From NCBI GenBank assembly GCA_016190245.1, contig JACPQY010000060.1:62001-126000 (forward strand): a stretch of 64,000 bases of DNA, in the 5' to 3' direction. Under the pieces are notes generated by a model. It saw nothing but the letters and a program-made list of their open reading frames with translations, was not told the DNA's origin and searched no databases. Shown one piece after another: positions 38,995 through 48,323 of this stretch; the first letter of the stretch is position 1, and every line of letters begins with the position of its first letter. Origin of the DNA: Nitrospirota bacterium. GTDB lineage: Bacteria; JACPQY01. Both the position numbers and the translations under genes were made by a program.

Positions 38995-40029
38995 ATGAAA
39001 GCGCTATTCATCGAAAGCCACGGCGGCCCTGAGGTGCTGAGGGTAGGGGACCTCCCTGCGCCGGGCGCGGCCGCCGGGCAGGCCCTCGTTCGCGTGCGGG
39101 CGTGTGGGCTGAACCATCTGGATGTGTGGATTCGGCAAGGACTCCCCAATCTGAAGCTCACGTTTCCCCACGTGCTCGGTTCGGATGCGGCCGGAGTGGT
39201 GGAGAGCGTGAATGGCGATGGCGCTGAAGGCGTTGCTCCCGGAGCGCGGGTGGTTGTCTACCCCGGCCTGAGTTGCGGCCGATGCCGTGCCTGCCACTCA
39301 GGGCAGGATGACATGTGCTCCAAGTTCCACTTAATGGGCGAGCATGTGTCGGGCGGCTGCGCGGAGTTGGTGGCCGTTCCGCTGCGGAACCTGTGGGTCT
39401 TGCCCGAGGCGATTTCGTTCGTGCAGGCGGCGTGCCTCCCGGTGGCGTACGTGACCGCCTGGCATATGGTGGCCTGCCGCGGTCGAGTCGAGCCGGACGA
39501 GTGGGTGCTGGTCACTGCGGCGGCAAGCGGCGTGAGCTCGGCCGCGATCCAGATCGCAAAGATGTATCGCGCCCGCGTGATCGCAGCGGCTTCCTCGGAA
39601 CGAAAGCTCACGCTCGCGAAGGAGCTGGGAGCCGACGAAGTTGTGGACTACTCCCGACCCGACTGGGCCAGGGAGGTGAAGCGGATCACGGGCGGGGAAG
39701 GGGTGCAGGTCATCCTCGATCACGTCGGCGCCTCAAAGTGGGAGGACTACGTTCGCCTGCTCTCAAAGGGGGGGCGAATTGTGATCTGTGGCGCTTCGAG
39801 CGGATACGATGCCAAGACGGATCTCCGGCACGTTTTCTTTCGGAGGCTCTCGATCATCGGCTCGACGATGGGATCGTTGTCGGATTTCGGGAGAGTGGTG
39901 GAGGCCGTGGCCAAGGGAAGGATCCGTCCCGTCATCCACAAGACTCTCCCTCTGGAGCAGGCGCGCGAGGCGCATCGGGTACTCGAGGAGAAGGAAGTCC
40001 TGGGCAAGGTGGTGATCGAGATCGGCTGA
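38995..40029 (+). CDS. Zinc-binding medium-chain alcohol dehydrogenase / quinone reductase family
   Basis: LDVWIRQGLPNLKLTFPHVLGSDAAGVVE, CGRCRACHSGQDDMC, EVVDYSRPDWAREV. Confidence 0.93.
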   Translation: MKALFIESHGGPEVLRVGDLPAPGAAAGQALVRVRACGLNHLDVWIRQGLPNLKLTFPHVLGSDAAGVVESVNGDGAEGVAPGARVVVYPGLSCGRCRACHSGQDDMCSKFHLMGEHVSGGCAELVAVPLRNLWVLPEAISFVQAACLPVAYVTAWHMVACRGRVEPDEWVLVTAAASGVSSAAIQIAKMYRARVIAAASSERKLTLAKELGADEVVDYSRPDWAREVKRITGGEGVQVILDHVGASKWEDYVRLLSKGGRIVICGASSGYDAKTDLRHVFFRRLSIIGSTMGSLSDFGRVVEAVAKGRIRPVIHKTLPLEQAREAHRVLEEKEVLGKVVIEIG

Positions 40030-40062
40030 GCCCTCGGCCTGTTGAACCGTGCCGGACTTCGT

Positions 40063-40620
40063 CTACGCCCGCTCCTCCACCTCCGCGGCTTTCTGCGTTT
40101 CGAAGACGAAGAGCTCCGTGTCCCGTTCTTTCCACGCCGCCGGGGCGAGTCCCGCTTTCCGGCAGGTCTCCGCGAGGAAGGTGGGGACGTCCCATGCGCA
40201 TTCCACGGCCACTTGCGGAAGATATACGCCGCGCCGCCGCCCACGCATGACGCAAAGCCCGTGAGTGCCGATCCGAATCTCGTCCGGGCCTCGAATCCGG
40301 GTGAGGGGGCTCAGGATTGAGAGCTCGATCCGGATCTCGGGAAGTTCGTTGGGCTCAACGGGATCGAACCTGGGATCGCGCGTGGCGGCGGCAACGGCGA
40401 GTTCTTCCACCGCGAGGTGGGGCACGTCACGGCCCGCGAGATTCCCGATGCATCCCCGCAGTTCGCCCCGCTTCCGCAGCGTCACGAACAGGCCAACGGG
40501 TTCGTTCAAGGCGAGGAGATTTGGGGGGGGGGGCGGCGGGGGATCGCCGTGAAGGTGGTTCAGGAGGGTCTGGCGCGCGTGGGCCAGCAGGGCTCGGCCG
40601 GCCTCCGACGAGATCCCCAC
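40063..40620 (-). CDS. AMMECR1 domain protein
   Basis: PVGLFVTLRKRGELRGCIGNLAGRDVPHLAVEELAVAAATRDPRFDPV. Confidence 0.9.
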   Translation of the reverse strand: MGISSEAGRALLAHARQTLLNHLHGDPPPPPPPNLLALNEPVGLFVTLRKRGELRGCIGNLAGRDVPHLAVEELAVAAATRDPRFDPVEPNELPEIRIELSILSPLTRIRGPDEIRIGTHGLCVMRGRRRGVYLPQVAVECAWDVPTFLAETCRKAGLAPAAWKERDTELFVFETQKAAEVEERA

Positions 40621-40668
40621 ACCTTCAGTCTACTCCACGTTGGCGGGGGTGCAAGGCGCCCGCGGGAG

Positions 40669-42204
40669 CTACCGGTCGATTTCTTCGAGGCGGAGCCGAT
40701 CCACCCACACGGGGGGCGAGTAGCAGACTTCGTCCGACGCCCAGACCACCACGCCTTGGCGGGGCCGACCGACGGCACGGACGCGTTCGAGGACCGCGCG
40801 CACGTTGTCGTTGATTCTCACCGTGTTCGCCCGCAATGGGGCCTCCACCTGGCCGCCCCTCACCACGAACGAGTCCCCTACCACCGTTGAAGTGAAATCG
40901 CCGTTGCGGAGGCCGTTGATCGGGTAGGTGTACCAGATGCGGCCGACGTAGAGGCCGTTTCCCATCTGCTTGAGGAGCGAGGGGAGGTCCGAATCGCCCT
41001 CCTCGACGATCACGTTCGTGGCCGCCGTCTGGGGGGGGGCGGTGAAATGGCGGCCGGGTGAAGACCCGTACCGGAAGCCGTTCCGAGTGCCGACGCGCCC
41101 CCGCAGTTCCGAGGGCGACAGCCCTGTCTTTTCCTCGGCCGACGGATCTTCGATCAGTTTCTGTCCGTCGTAGTGGGAGGCGATGAGCCCGACGAGTCTT
41201 CCCTTCGCGATGAGTTCCGTCCGCCCCGTGGGAAGGCCTTCGCACGTGAGCGCCTTGGTGCCCATGAGGCCGGGCGCGGCGCCGTCGTCCGCCAGCGTGA
41301 GGACCGGAGAGGCGACGCGTACGCCCATCTTGCCTGAGAAGGCCGAGCTCGCGCTGTAGAAAGCACCCGCGGTCACCGAGGGAACAACGAGATTGTTGAG
41401 GACGTCCGCCATCGCCTGCGGGCCGAGAATCACGGGATACTCGCCGGAGGCCAACCTTCGCCCACCGAGGCACCGGATGGCGTTCTCGGCGGCTTCCACG
41501 CCCACCTGACCGCTGAAGTCGGCGAGTCTCGAAGAGGCGAAAGTGCTGGTCCCTTTGGCTTGGTCTGCCTCCACCATCGCGGTGACGTAGGCCATGAGCA
41601 GCGTGGTCTCGTCGGCAGACACCCCGTCTGCATCCGTGCGCCCGATGGCCATGCGCTCGGTCACCGCTGTCACATCGCCGCTCAGGATAAGTCCGAGATC
41701 GGCCATGCCGCCCTTGCCGCGGGCGAAGGCCGCTAGATGTTCCGAGGCGCCGAAGGTCTTGAGGGCGCTGCGCACGACATCCCAGCCCAGGCCCACGAGG
41801 GCGCGGTCCGAGAGCCGGGCCAGTGTGGGATCGTGGTAGCGCTTGGGTTGAGTCGAAGCCCTGTTGAGCGGCGGGAAGCCGCGGAACTGTGGATCGCGCA
41901 CGGCATTCCGCTCGGCCTTTTCGAGCGCCAGCCGCACGCCTTCGGTGGAGAGGTCGGAGGCCTCGGAGCCAAAGCCGATGCGGGGTCCATCAGGACCCTC
42001 GAAGAGAGCGCGTACGGCCACACCGCGGAACTCGCACGTTTTGGGCTCTTCGACGCCGTTGCAGGGGAGGTGCGAGGTGTAGTGGAGACGGATCGTGTGG
42101 GCGAGGTTTTCGGAGGCGAACACCTCGGCCACGAGGACCCCGGCCTGCCGTTGTAGCAACCGGGTGCCCTCGATAGCGGCGCCGCGTAGGGGTGCAATGG
42201 GCAT
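40669..42204 (-). CDS. TldD/PmbA family protein
   Basis: RRLASGEYPVILGPQAMADVLNNLVVPSVTAGAFYSASSAFSGKMGVRVASPVLTLADDG; start uncertain (42204 or 42297). Confidence 0.85.
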   Translation of the reverse strand: MPIAPLRGAAIEGTRLLQRQAGVLVAEVFASENLAHTIRLHYTSHLPCNGVEEPKTCEFRGVAVRALFEGPDGPRIGFGSEASDLSTEGVRLALEKAERNAVRDPQFRGFPPLNRASTQPKRYHDPTLARLSDRALVGLGWDVVRSALKTFGASEHLAAFARGKGGMADLGLILSGDVTAVTERMAIGRTDADGVSADETTLLMAYVTAMVEADQAKGTSTFASSRLADFSGQVGVEAAENAIRCLGGRRLASGEYPVILGPQAMADVLNNLVVPSVTAGAFYSASSAFSGKMGVRVASPVLTLADDGAAPGLMGTKALTCEGLPTGRTELIAKGRLVGLIASHYDGQKLIEDPSAEEKTGLSPSELRGRVGTRNGFRYGSSPGRHFTAPPQTAATNVIVEEGDSDLPSLLKQMGNGLYVGRIWYTYPINGLRNGDFTSTVVGDSFVVRGGQVEAPLRANTVRINDNVRAVLERVRAVGRPRQGVVVWASDEVCYSPPVWVDRLRLEEIDR

Positions 42205-42420
42205 AGGCTCCGCACTATATCCGAAGCGCCGGACGGCCGACAAGCTCTGTGGGGCGGGTTTCACCGCGTGCACGACGATTTTGTGAGATGACCTCATCGG
42301 GGGCCGGCCGGTACCGCCGACCGCCGTTCCCGGAAGTCCTCGAAGCGGCCGCTCAACGTGCAGGAGCGCAGGGGGTTGATCGCGTCGGCTCCTCCTTAAT
42401 CCGTCGCCAAGCGACCGTGT

Positions 42421-42480
42421 CCCGTAGGGACGCATTCCTATGCGTCCGAGAAGACGGACCGATGAGAATCGGTCCCTACG
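42421..42480 (-). repeat. GTAGGGACCGATTC...GACGCATTCCTATGCGTCCCTAC repeat
   Basis: CCCGTAGGGACGCATTCCTATGCGTCC...GGACCGATGAGAATCGGTCCCTAC; related to 20883-20957. Confidence 0.65.
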
Positions 42481-42657
42481 ACAGACGCACACCCATCGGG
42501 TGCGCCCCCCTGGCTCGGGAATCTGGCCTTGTCTACGGATTAAGGCTCCTGCGAGGGTCTTGACATGGTGCGTCAAAAGATTGTAGCATAGTAGAAATCC
42601 ATCCACTATGGTGGAAATCCCTGAGCGCATCCCACCATCCCGGAAGGGGGTCTCTCC

Positions 42658-43965
42658 ATGAGCGAATCAAATCGTCCCGAAGCGGCCGGTGAGATCGGCG
42701 GCCTGGTTCCCACGCTGTTGGATTTTGCGGAGCCGCACCTCTCTGTCGAGAGGATGTTCCGCGACTTCTGCAAGCGGGAGATCGAGCCGCACACGAACGC
42801 CATGGAGGACGGCGAGATCCTGCCGTTCGATCTCATGCGAAAGCTCGCGAACGCTTTCGGACTGCCCGAGATGGTGAAGGCGGGGTTCGAGACACGCATG
42901 GCGGGGGATGGGGGGGGGCGCATGTCGGAGGCGAGCTTCGGCATGGGCGGCGACCCTTACATCAGCGCGGTGTTCGGGAAGGAGCTGTCGCGCGTCAACC
43001 CGGGATTCACGCTGACGCTGGGAGCGTCGATCGGCCTTTGCGGAGGCACGATCATGGCGAGGGGCACGCCTGAGCAGAAACGGAAGTACGGCCTCCCCGT
43101 TCTGACGATGGAGAAGATCGGGTGCTGGGGCATGACCGAGCCGGATTCGGGATCGGACGCCTACGCGCTCAAGACCATGGCCGTCCCGGAGGGCGATCAC
43201 TACATCCTTAATGGTTCGAAGACGTTCATCACCAACGCGCCCTATGCCGATGTCTTCGTGATCTATGCCAAGATCGACCGGGGCGGATCGTCCAAGCGCG
43301 ACAAGCGGCTCATCTATCCCTTCGTGATGGAGAAGGGCACCCCCGGGCTCTCCGTCAGCCAGCGGATGGAGAAGATGGGGATGCGCTCGTCGCCCACCGG
43401 ACAGGTCTTTCTGGACAACGTGCGCATGCCCAAGGATCAGCTCCTGGGCGGCGAGGAGCGCAGTGCGCGCGAGCAATCGAAGGACGTGTTCTCGGGCGAG
43501 CGCGAGGGCACGCCGGCGATGTGTCTGGGCATCATCGAGCGGTGCCTCGAAGACAGCCTGAAGTACGCGATCCAGCGCAAGCAGTGGGACAAGCCCCTCA
43601 TCGAATTTCAGCTCATGCAGGAAAAGATCGCGAAGATGTACGTGCACTACGAGAACGTAAAGAACCTCGTCTTCAAGCAGATCTGGCTGAAGGTAAACAA
43701 GAAGCGCGCGTGGAAAGAGGCGTGCGCGGCCAAGTACTACGCCAGCGCCGCGGCGGTCGAGGTGGCGATGGAGGCCGTCCAACTCATGGGAGGGAACGGC
43801 TACATCCGCGAGTATCACGTGGAGCGGCTCGCCCGCGATGCGAAACTGCTCCAGATCGGCGGGGGCACGAGCGAGATCCAGCTCCTGAATATCGCGAAAG
43901 ACCTCGCCCGCGAGCAGGGGTACGAGATCATGATCGACGGTTCGCGCCCTCACCAGGAATCCTGA
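42658..43965 (+). CDS. Acyl-CoA dehydrogenase
   Basis: GCWGMTEPDSGSDAYALKTMA, KTFITNAPYADVFVIYAK, MGMRSSPTGQVFLDNVRMP, GGNGYIREYHVERLARDAKLLQIGGGTSEIQ. Confidence 0.95.
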   Translation: MSESNRPEAAGEIGGLVPTLLDFAEPHLSVERMFRDFCKREIEPHTNAMEDGEILPFDLMRKLANAFGLPEMVKAGFETRMAGDGGGRMSEASFGMGGDPYISAVFGKELSRVNPGFTLTLGASIGLCGGTIMARGTPEQKRKYGLPVLTMEKIGCWGMTEPDSGSDAYALKTMAVPEGDHYILNGSKTFITNAPYADVFVIYAKIDRGGSSKRDKRLIYPFVMEKGTPGLSVSQRMEKMGMRSSPTGQVFLDNVRMPKDQLLGGEERSAREQSKDVFSGEREGTPAMCLGIIERCLEDSLKYAIQRKQWDKPLIEFQLMQEKIAKMYVHYENVKNLVFKQIWLKVNKKRAWKEACAAKYYASAAAVEVAMEAVQLMGGNGYIREYHVERLARDAKLLQIGGGTSEIQLLNIAKDLAREQGYEIMIDGSRPHQES

Positions 43966-44085
43966 TCCGACCCGGGCATAGCCCGTTACCTACGCGGCTC
44001 GCGGCCGGCGGCCCCCCTGCGCGCCGTTATTGATCTTTGGGCCATCCTCATGCACGCTAGGGGTGAGGACACGCTCATGGGTCTT

Positions 44086-44769
44086 GATTCGACGGACTTG
44101 AAGAATGTGATCCTGAATCACCTGGCCACGCCGCGCAAGTCCCGTGTGGTGCCGATCGCTCAGCCGGGTTGGGATCCTGCGCATACACAGGATGTCGGGC
44201 GTGAAGTCTCCGCGGCCGTCGGCAGCCCATATACCCCCGATCTCGTGGTGATGGATGAGCAGACGGGTGCATACCACCTCTTCCAGTCCGTGCACGGCCA
44301 GCGCGACGCGTCGGCCCTGGCGGCCGCCTTGGCCCAGGCCGTCGGGAAAGGGTTCCGAGGGGCGCGACTCTACGCCTATCTCACGCTCGCCGCGCAGCCC
44401 GACCGGCCCTTGACCCCCGAGGAGACCTCGGTGGTCTGGCAACTGGCGACCTTGCCTGGGATCCGCTGGCTTCTCCTGGCCTGGCCCGACCGGGTTCGGG
44501 CCTTCCGCCCCTCGCAGGCTGTGCACCTGCTTGGGCTGACGCGGGGGAGGAGGGAAGCAACCGAGACCGCGGGAGCCGAAACGACGACGGCACCCGAACC
44601 CATGTGGCCGCCGGACACCCCCGAGCCGGCGGAATCGTCCGAGGGGGATCGGGAGGAGGAAGTGGACGGTGAGGTTCAGAGACCAAAGACGCTCGGCGAT
44701 CTCCTGCGCCGGCCGGTCTTCTGGCTGCTGATCCTGGCGTTTCTACTTCAGCTCTTGCGGTTGTTGTAG
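44086..44769 (+). CDS. Hypothetical protein with acidic linker and C-terminal TM anchor
   Basis: ATG 44086; N-terminal globular domain; EPAESSEGDREEEVDGE; final PVFWLLILAFLLQLLRLL. Confidence 0.55.
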   Translation, partial: DSTDLKNVILNHLATPRKSRVVPIAQPGWDPAHTQDVGREVSAAVGSPYTPDLVVMDEQTGAYHLFQSVHGQRDASALAAALAQAVGKGFRGARLYAYLTLAAQPDRPLTPEETSVVWQLATLPGIRWLLLAWPDRVRAFRPSQAVHLLGLTRGRREATETAGAETTTAPEPMWPPDTPEPAESSEGDREEEVDGEVQRPKTLGDLLRRPVFWLLILAFLLQLLRLL

Positions 44770-44782
44770 CGGCTTTCGGCGG

Positions 44783-45754
44783 TCAGGAACCCGCGAGCAC
44801 GGTATCGAGGTCCTTGAGGATCTCTTCGATGAGGACCCGATTCAACCGCACCTGTTCGAGCGTGATCTCCGTGTGGGCAAAGTATTCCTTTTCAATCCCG
44901 GTCGTTCCTTCGCGAAGCTCCATGTAGCCGACCTCGTCCTGCCCCGCGTAGCAATGTAACTCCAGCACGGGCTTCACATCCTTGAAGACGGGCAGATACC
45001 CCATCGCCCGAAGCCGGAGTATCTTGTCCATCCAGTTCTTGTAGAGGTCCTTTGGCTCGGCAGGCTTGTCCACGTCCGCCCATGAGGCCTTCTTGGGGTC
45101 CGACGCGTAAGATTGGATCAGGATTTTCTTTCGGTCGCCGGCCGAGATCTCCACGCGCGTGAGGCTTTCGGTCTTGAACGAATGCAGAGTCCGTTCCATC
45201 AGTCGGGCCGAGCCGCCCTTGAGATCGTCGAACGGCCGGCCCTGCATGAGGTAAACCTGCCGGCTGCCCGGGTCCTGGATGTACTGAAGGGTTTTGCCGT
45301 AGGGACGGCCTCCGATCCGATACGCGTACTCGCGACCGCCGGCGGAGATCGTGATCCGGTCCGACGTGTCACTGAGTTCGAATTCCGAAAGCTTCTCATC
45401 AGGGATCGTTCCCACGGCCTGTGCGGCCTCGAACGGAGCCAGACCTTCGACGATCTCGCGGACCGCCTCGTTGCCCTTGTAGGATTCGGTCTCGTTCCCT
45501 GTCCCCTCGGTCGAGGTCTTCGGCGTGCGCGTCACCCAATAGACCTCGCCGCCGGAGTCCGGGTGGCGCCGGGGGACCACTTCGATGCTCGCGTCTTGAA
45601 GATCCAGTTTCACGGACGTCAACTCCGAAGGACGGATATCCACGAGGGTTATCCCTCTGGTTCTTTCAGTGCGGTCCCGCGTCCATGTCCAATACGCGAG
45701 ACCGAGGACCACCGCGAGGAGGACGAGGAGGACGAGCGGGGTGCGGTCCTTCAT
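44783..45754 (-). CDS. DUF4340-type membrane-anchored protein
   Basis: MKDRTPLVLLVLLAVVLGLAYWTW; YRIGGRPYGKTLQYIQDPGSRQVYLMQG; last gene of the ABC operon. Confidence 0.8.
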   Translation of the reverse strand: MKDRTPLVLLVLLAVVLGLAYWTWTRDRTERTRGITLVDIRPSELTSVKLDLQDASIEVVPRRHPDSGGEVYWVTRTPKTSTEGTGNETESYKGNEAVREIVEGLAPFEAAQAVGTIPDEKLSEFELSDTSDRITISAGGREYAYRIGGRPYGKTLQYIQDPGSRQVYLMQGRPFDDLKGGSARLMERTLHSFKTESLTRVEISAGDRKKILIQSYASDPKKASWADVDKPAEPKDLYKNWMDKILRLRAMGYLPVFKDVKPVLELHCYAGQDEVGYMELREGTTGIEKEYFAHTEITLEQVRLNRVLIEEILKDLDTVLAGS

Positions 45755-47598
45755 GCCCGCCGCCCCTTCCGAAGACGCCGCAGGTGGATGTATCCGACCG
45801 CGAGCAGGAGCAGAGGCACGCCCGCGATCGTCGAATAGAACCAGGCCACGTCTTCGCTCTTGGTGTGGGAGATTCGCACGTCCTCGGGCGGAGTGGGTAC
45901 GCCGGCCAGTTCCTCTTCTCCGAGGAGCCACTTGACCGCGTCCGCCAACCAATAGAGATTCCCGAGGTTCCCAAGGGCCTCGTCGGAGACCGCGAACGAA
46001 TCCGCGAGGAGGAGGATTCGACCTTCAGGCGTCTTTGCTTCGGAAGTGGGTTTCACGGTCACCGCCGCCCCCACGTCGTACACCTTCCGGGACTCGGACT
46101 TAGAGTCGAATTCAAAGTTTCCGTTCTCGTCCGCCCAGGTCTCCGGCATCGAGCGGACGGTGACTTGGACATCGGGCTTCTTCTCGCCGCCGCCTTCAAT
46201 CTTTTCAATCCAGCCGAGCCCCTCGAACACCACCGCCATCTGCGTGGAGTGCCGGCTCAGGGTGCTCACGGAGGCGTGGGAAGAGAAGCGGTTGCTAAAG
46301 AGGACGCCGCGGTCGCGGGTGCCGGCGTATCGGCGCACATAGTACTGATCGTTGGCAAGGTTGACCGGATGGAGGCGGACACCGTAGGGGGTGAGCAGTT
46401 CTTCGTGGTTCACGCCCGGTTCGGGATCGAGGAGCAGCACGAGGCGACCGCCCCTGGTCACGTATCGGTGTAGGGCTGACACTTCTTCCTTGATGAATGC
46501 CTGGCGCGGACCGACGGCGATCACGGCCGCGGCATCCTGGGGAACGTCCGCCCCGAGGCCCTCTGCCATGCCGAGCCTTTTGACGGTGGCGTTCCGTCCG
46601 GCGAGGAATTCCCGCAGAGCGCGGACGGGGGCAGGCGCCCCTTCCCCGGTGGCGTACGTGTCGGCCTCGCCGTGCCCCGCGGTGAGGTAGATCGTCTGCG
46701 CCTCGCGCGACACCTTGATGAGCGCCTTCAGGAAGTCGGCATCGAGCGATTTCAGCTTTCGCTTGGCCTCCTCAATTTCGAGTCCGATGAAGAGCTTTTC
46801 GTTTCGGGAGCCGCCCTTCACGACGACGTAGCCGTTCGCGGTCACGCCGAGGTCGCGGGAGAGTTTGGGCTCGGCCACGTGGTCGAAGCTCGTGAGGCGA
46901 AAACGGCCCGACGCATCGCGCAACGGCTCGAAGTAGCTCAGGAGGTCTTCCTTCACCTCATTGACGTTCGGGTAGAAAAGCGACACCTCAACGTCCTGCG
47001 AGAGGGCACCGACGCGGCGCATCGTTTCCTCGCTGGGGTTTGTTGATCTGAGGAAACTCAAGTCGCGCTTTACGTTCCACTCCGAGGTCAGGTAGTTCAG
47101 AACGAAAAGCAGGCAGGCCGCAAGTGCCACGGTGAGGCCGCTGCGGGCCGAGAAGGCGATGCGCCGCGCGTCGAGCTGCGCGCCGCGGGCCATGGAGCGG
47201 AAAGACGTTTCCATGAAGAGAAGGGGAACGAGGGCGCAGGTCAATACGATCGGCCACCCGACCTGGGCCATCGTGCGCGCGCGTCCCGCCCAGTCGCCCC
47301 AGCCGTACCGCAGGCGCAGGAAGCCGAAGAGAGGGTCCGCTTGGAGGGTGTAGGCCACGATGGCGACCAAGCCGGCTAGATACGCCGCGCGGATCCGCCG
47401 CTCGTAGGCTCGCAGGCCCGCGGGATCGTGTCGCCCGATCAAGGCGCGGAGGAAAGGCGTGAGGACGAGAATGCCTAGGCCCGAGGCGTCCAGGATCCAG
47501 CGGGAGGCATGGAAGCGTGGGACGAATCGCTCGCCGGCGAAAATGAGAACCATCCCGGCCGCATAGGCCACGGTCCACAGGACGCGGGCCCCACTCAT
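45751..47598 (-). CDS. GldG-like ABC-exporter auxiliary protein
   Basis: DVEVSLFYPNVNEVKEDLLSYFEPL, TIYLTAGHGEADTYATGEG, RLVLLLDPEPGVN; C-terminal TM. Confidence 0.85.
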   Translation of the reverse strand: MSGARVLWTVAYAAGMVLIFAGERFVPRFHASRWILDASGLGILVLTPFLRALIGRHDPAGLRAYERRIRAAYLAGLVAIVAYTLQADPLFGFLRLRYGWGDWAGRARTMAQVGWPIVLTCALVPLLFMETSFRSMARGAQLDARRIAFSARSGLTVALAACLLFVLNYLTSEWNVKRDLSFLRSTNPSEETMRRVGALSQDVEVSLFYPNVNEVKEDLLSYFEPLRDASGRFRLTSFDHVAEPKLSRDLGVTANGYVVVKGGSRNEKLFIGLEIEEAKRKLKSLDADFLKALIKVSREAQTIYLTAGHGEADTYATGEGAPAPVRALREFLAGRNATVKRLGMAEGLGADVPQDAAAVIAVGPRQAFIKEEVSALHRYVTRGGRLVLLLDPEPGVNHEELLTPYGVRLHPVNLANDQYYVRRYAGTRDRGVLFSNRFSSHASVSTLSRHSTQMAVVFEGLGWIEKIEGGGEKKPDVQVTVRSMPETWADENGNFEFDSKSESRKVYDVGAAVTVKPTSEAKTPEGRILLLADSFAVSDEALGNLGNLYWLADAVKWLLGEEELAGVPTPPEDVRISHTKSEDVAWFYSTIAGVPLLLLAVGYIHLRRLRKGRRA

Positions 47599-48323
47599 GC
47601 CTTCCACCTCCGGGCGCCCACGACCTTGGTCGTCAGTGAAAGGAAGAAGCAGATCACCGAGAGGTAGTAGGCGATGTCGCGCGTGTTGACCACGCCCTTC
47701 TGGAAGGGCTCAAAGTGCTTGTTGTGAAGGGCGAGGTACGAGAACACGTCGTTGAACGGGCTATCCGTGACCTTGCCGAGGAGCCAGAGGAGGAGGAAGC
47801 TCACGACAAGCGCCCCGCCGACGGCGGCGGACACGAGCTGACTGCGCGTGAGCGAGGAGGCGAACAACCCCATCGAAAGCGTGGCGGCCCCGAGGAGGAG
47901 GAGTCCGAGGTAGCCGGCGGCGAGGTGGCCGGGCGAGACGCTGCCGCGCACGAGGATCAGGAGCGGCATATAGACCGTGGCTAGCGTGAGCGCCGCAAGG
48001 AAAAGGAACGCGCCGCAGAACTTGCCGAGCACGATGTGGACGTCGCGGACCGGAGCCGTGTACAGGACTACGATCGTCCCGGTCTGACGTTCCTCCGCGA
48101 GGAGTCGCATGGAGAGAAAGAGGCTCGCGACCATGGTCGTGCCGCTGGAGAAATAGAAGAAGAGACGCAGGACGTCCGAGGAGAGCTTGTCCGCCCCGCC
48201 GAGGGCGTACACGTTGAACAGGAGTCCATCCACGAACAAGATGAGAGCGCCGATGGTGTACCCAAGCCAGGAGCCCATGTACGCACCAAGTTCCCTGCGG
48301 GCGATCAGCCAGACGGCGTTCAT
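47595..48323 (-). CDS. ABC transporter permease (GldF/ABC-2 type)
   Basis: MNAVWLIARRELGAYMGSWLGYTIGALILFVDGLLFN; LLAEERQTGTIVVLYTAPVRDVHIVLGKF. Confidence 0.9.
   Translation of the reverse strand: MNAVWLIARRELGAYMGSWLGYTIGALILFVDGLLFNVYALGGADKLSSDVLRLFFYFSSGTTMVASLFLSMRLLAEERQTGTIVVLYTAPVRDVHIVLGKFCGAFLFLAALTLATVYMPLLILVRGSVSPGHLAAGYLGLLLLGAATLSMGLFASSLTRSQLVSAAVGGALVVSFLLLWLLGKVTDSPFNDVFSYLALHNKHFEPFQKGVVNTRDIAYYLSVICFFLSLTTKVVGARRWKA

Noticed and set aside
40063-40620. AmmeMemoRadiSam system
   Set aside because: Only the AMMECR1 protein is present; no Memo-like or AmmeMemoRadiSam radical SAM gene adjacent.
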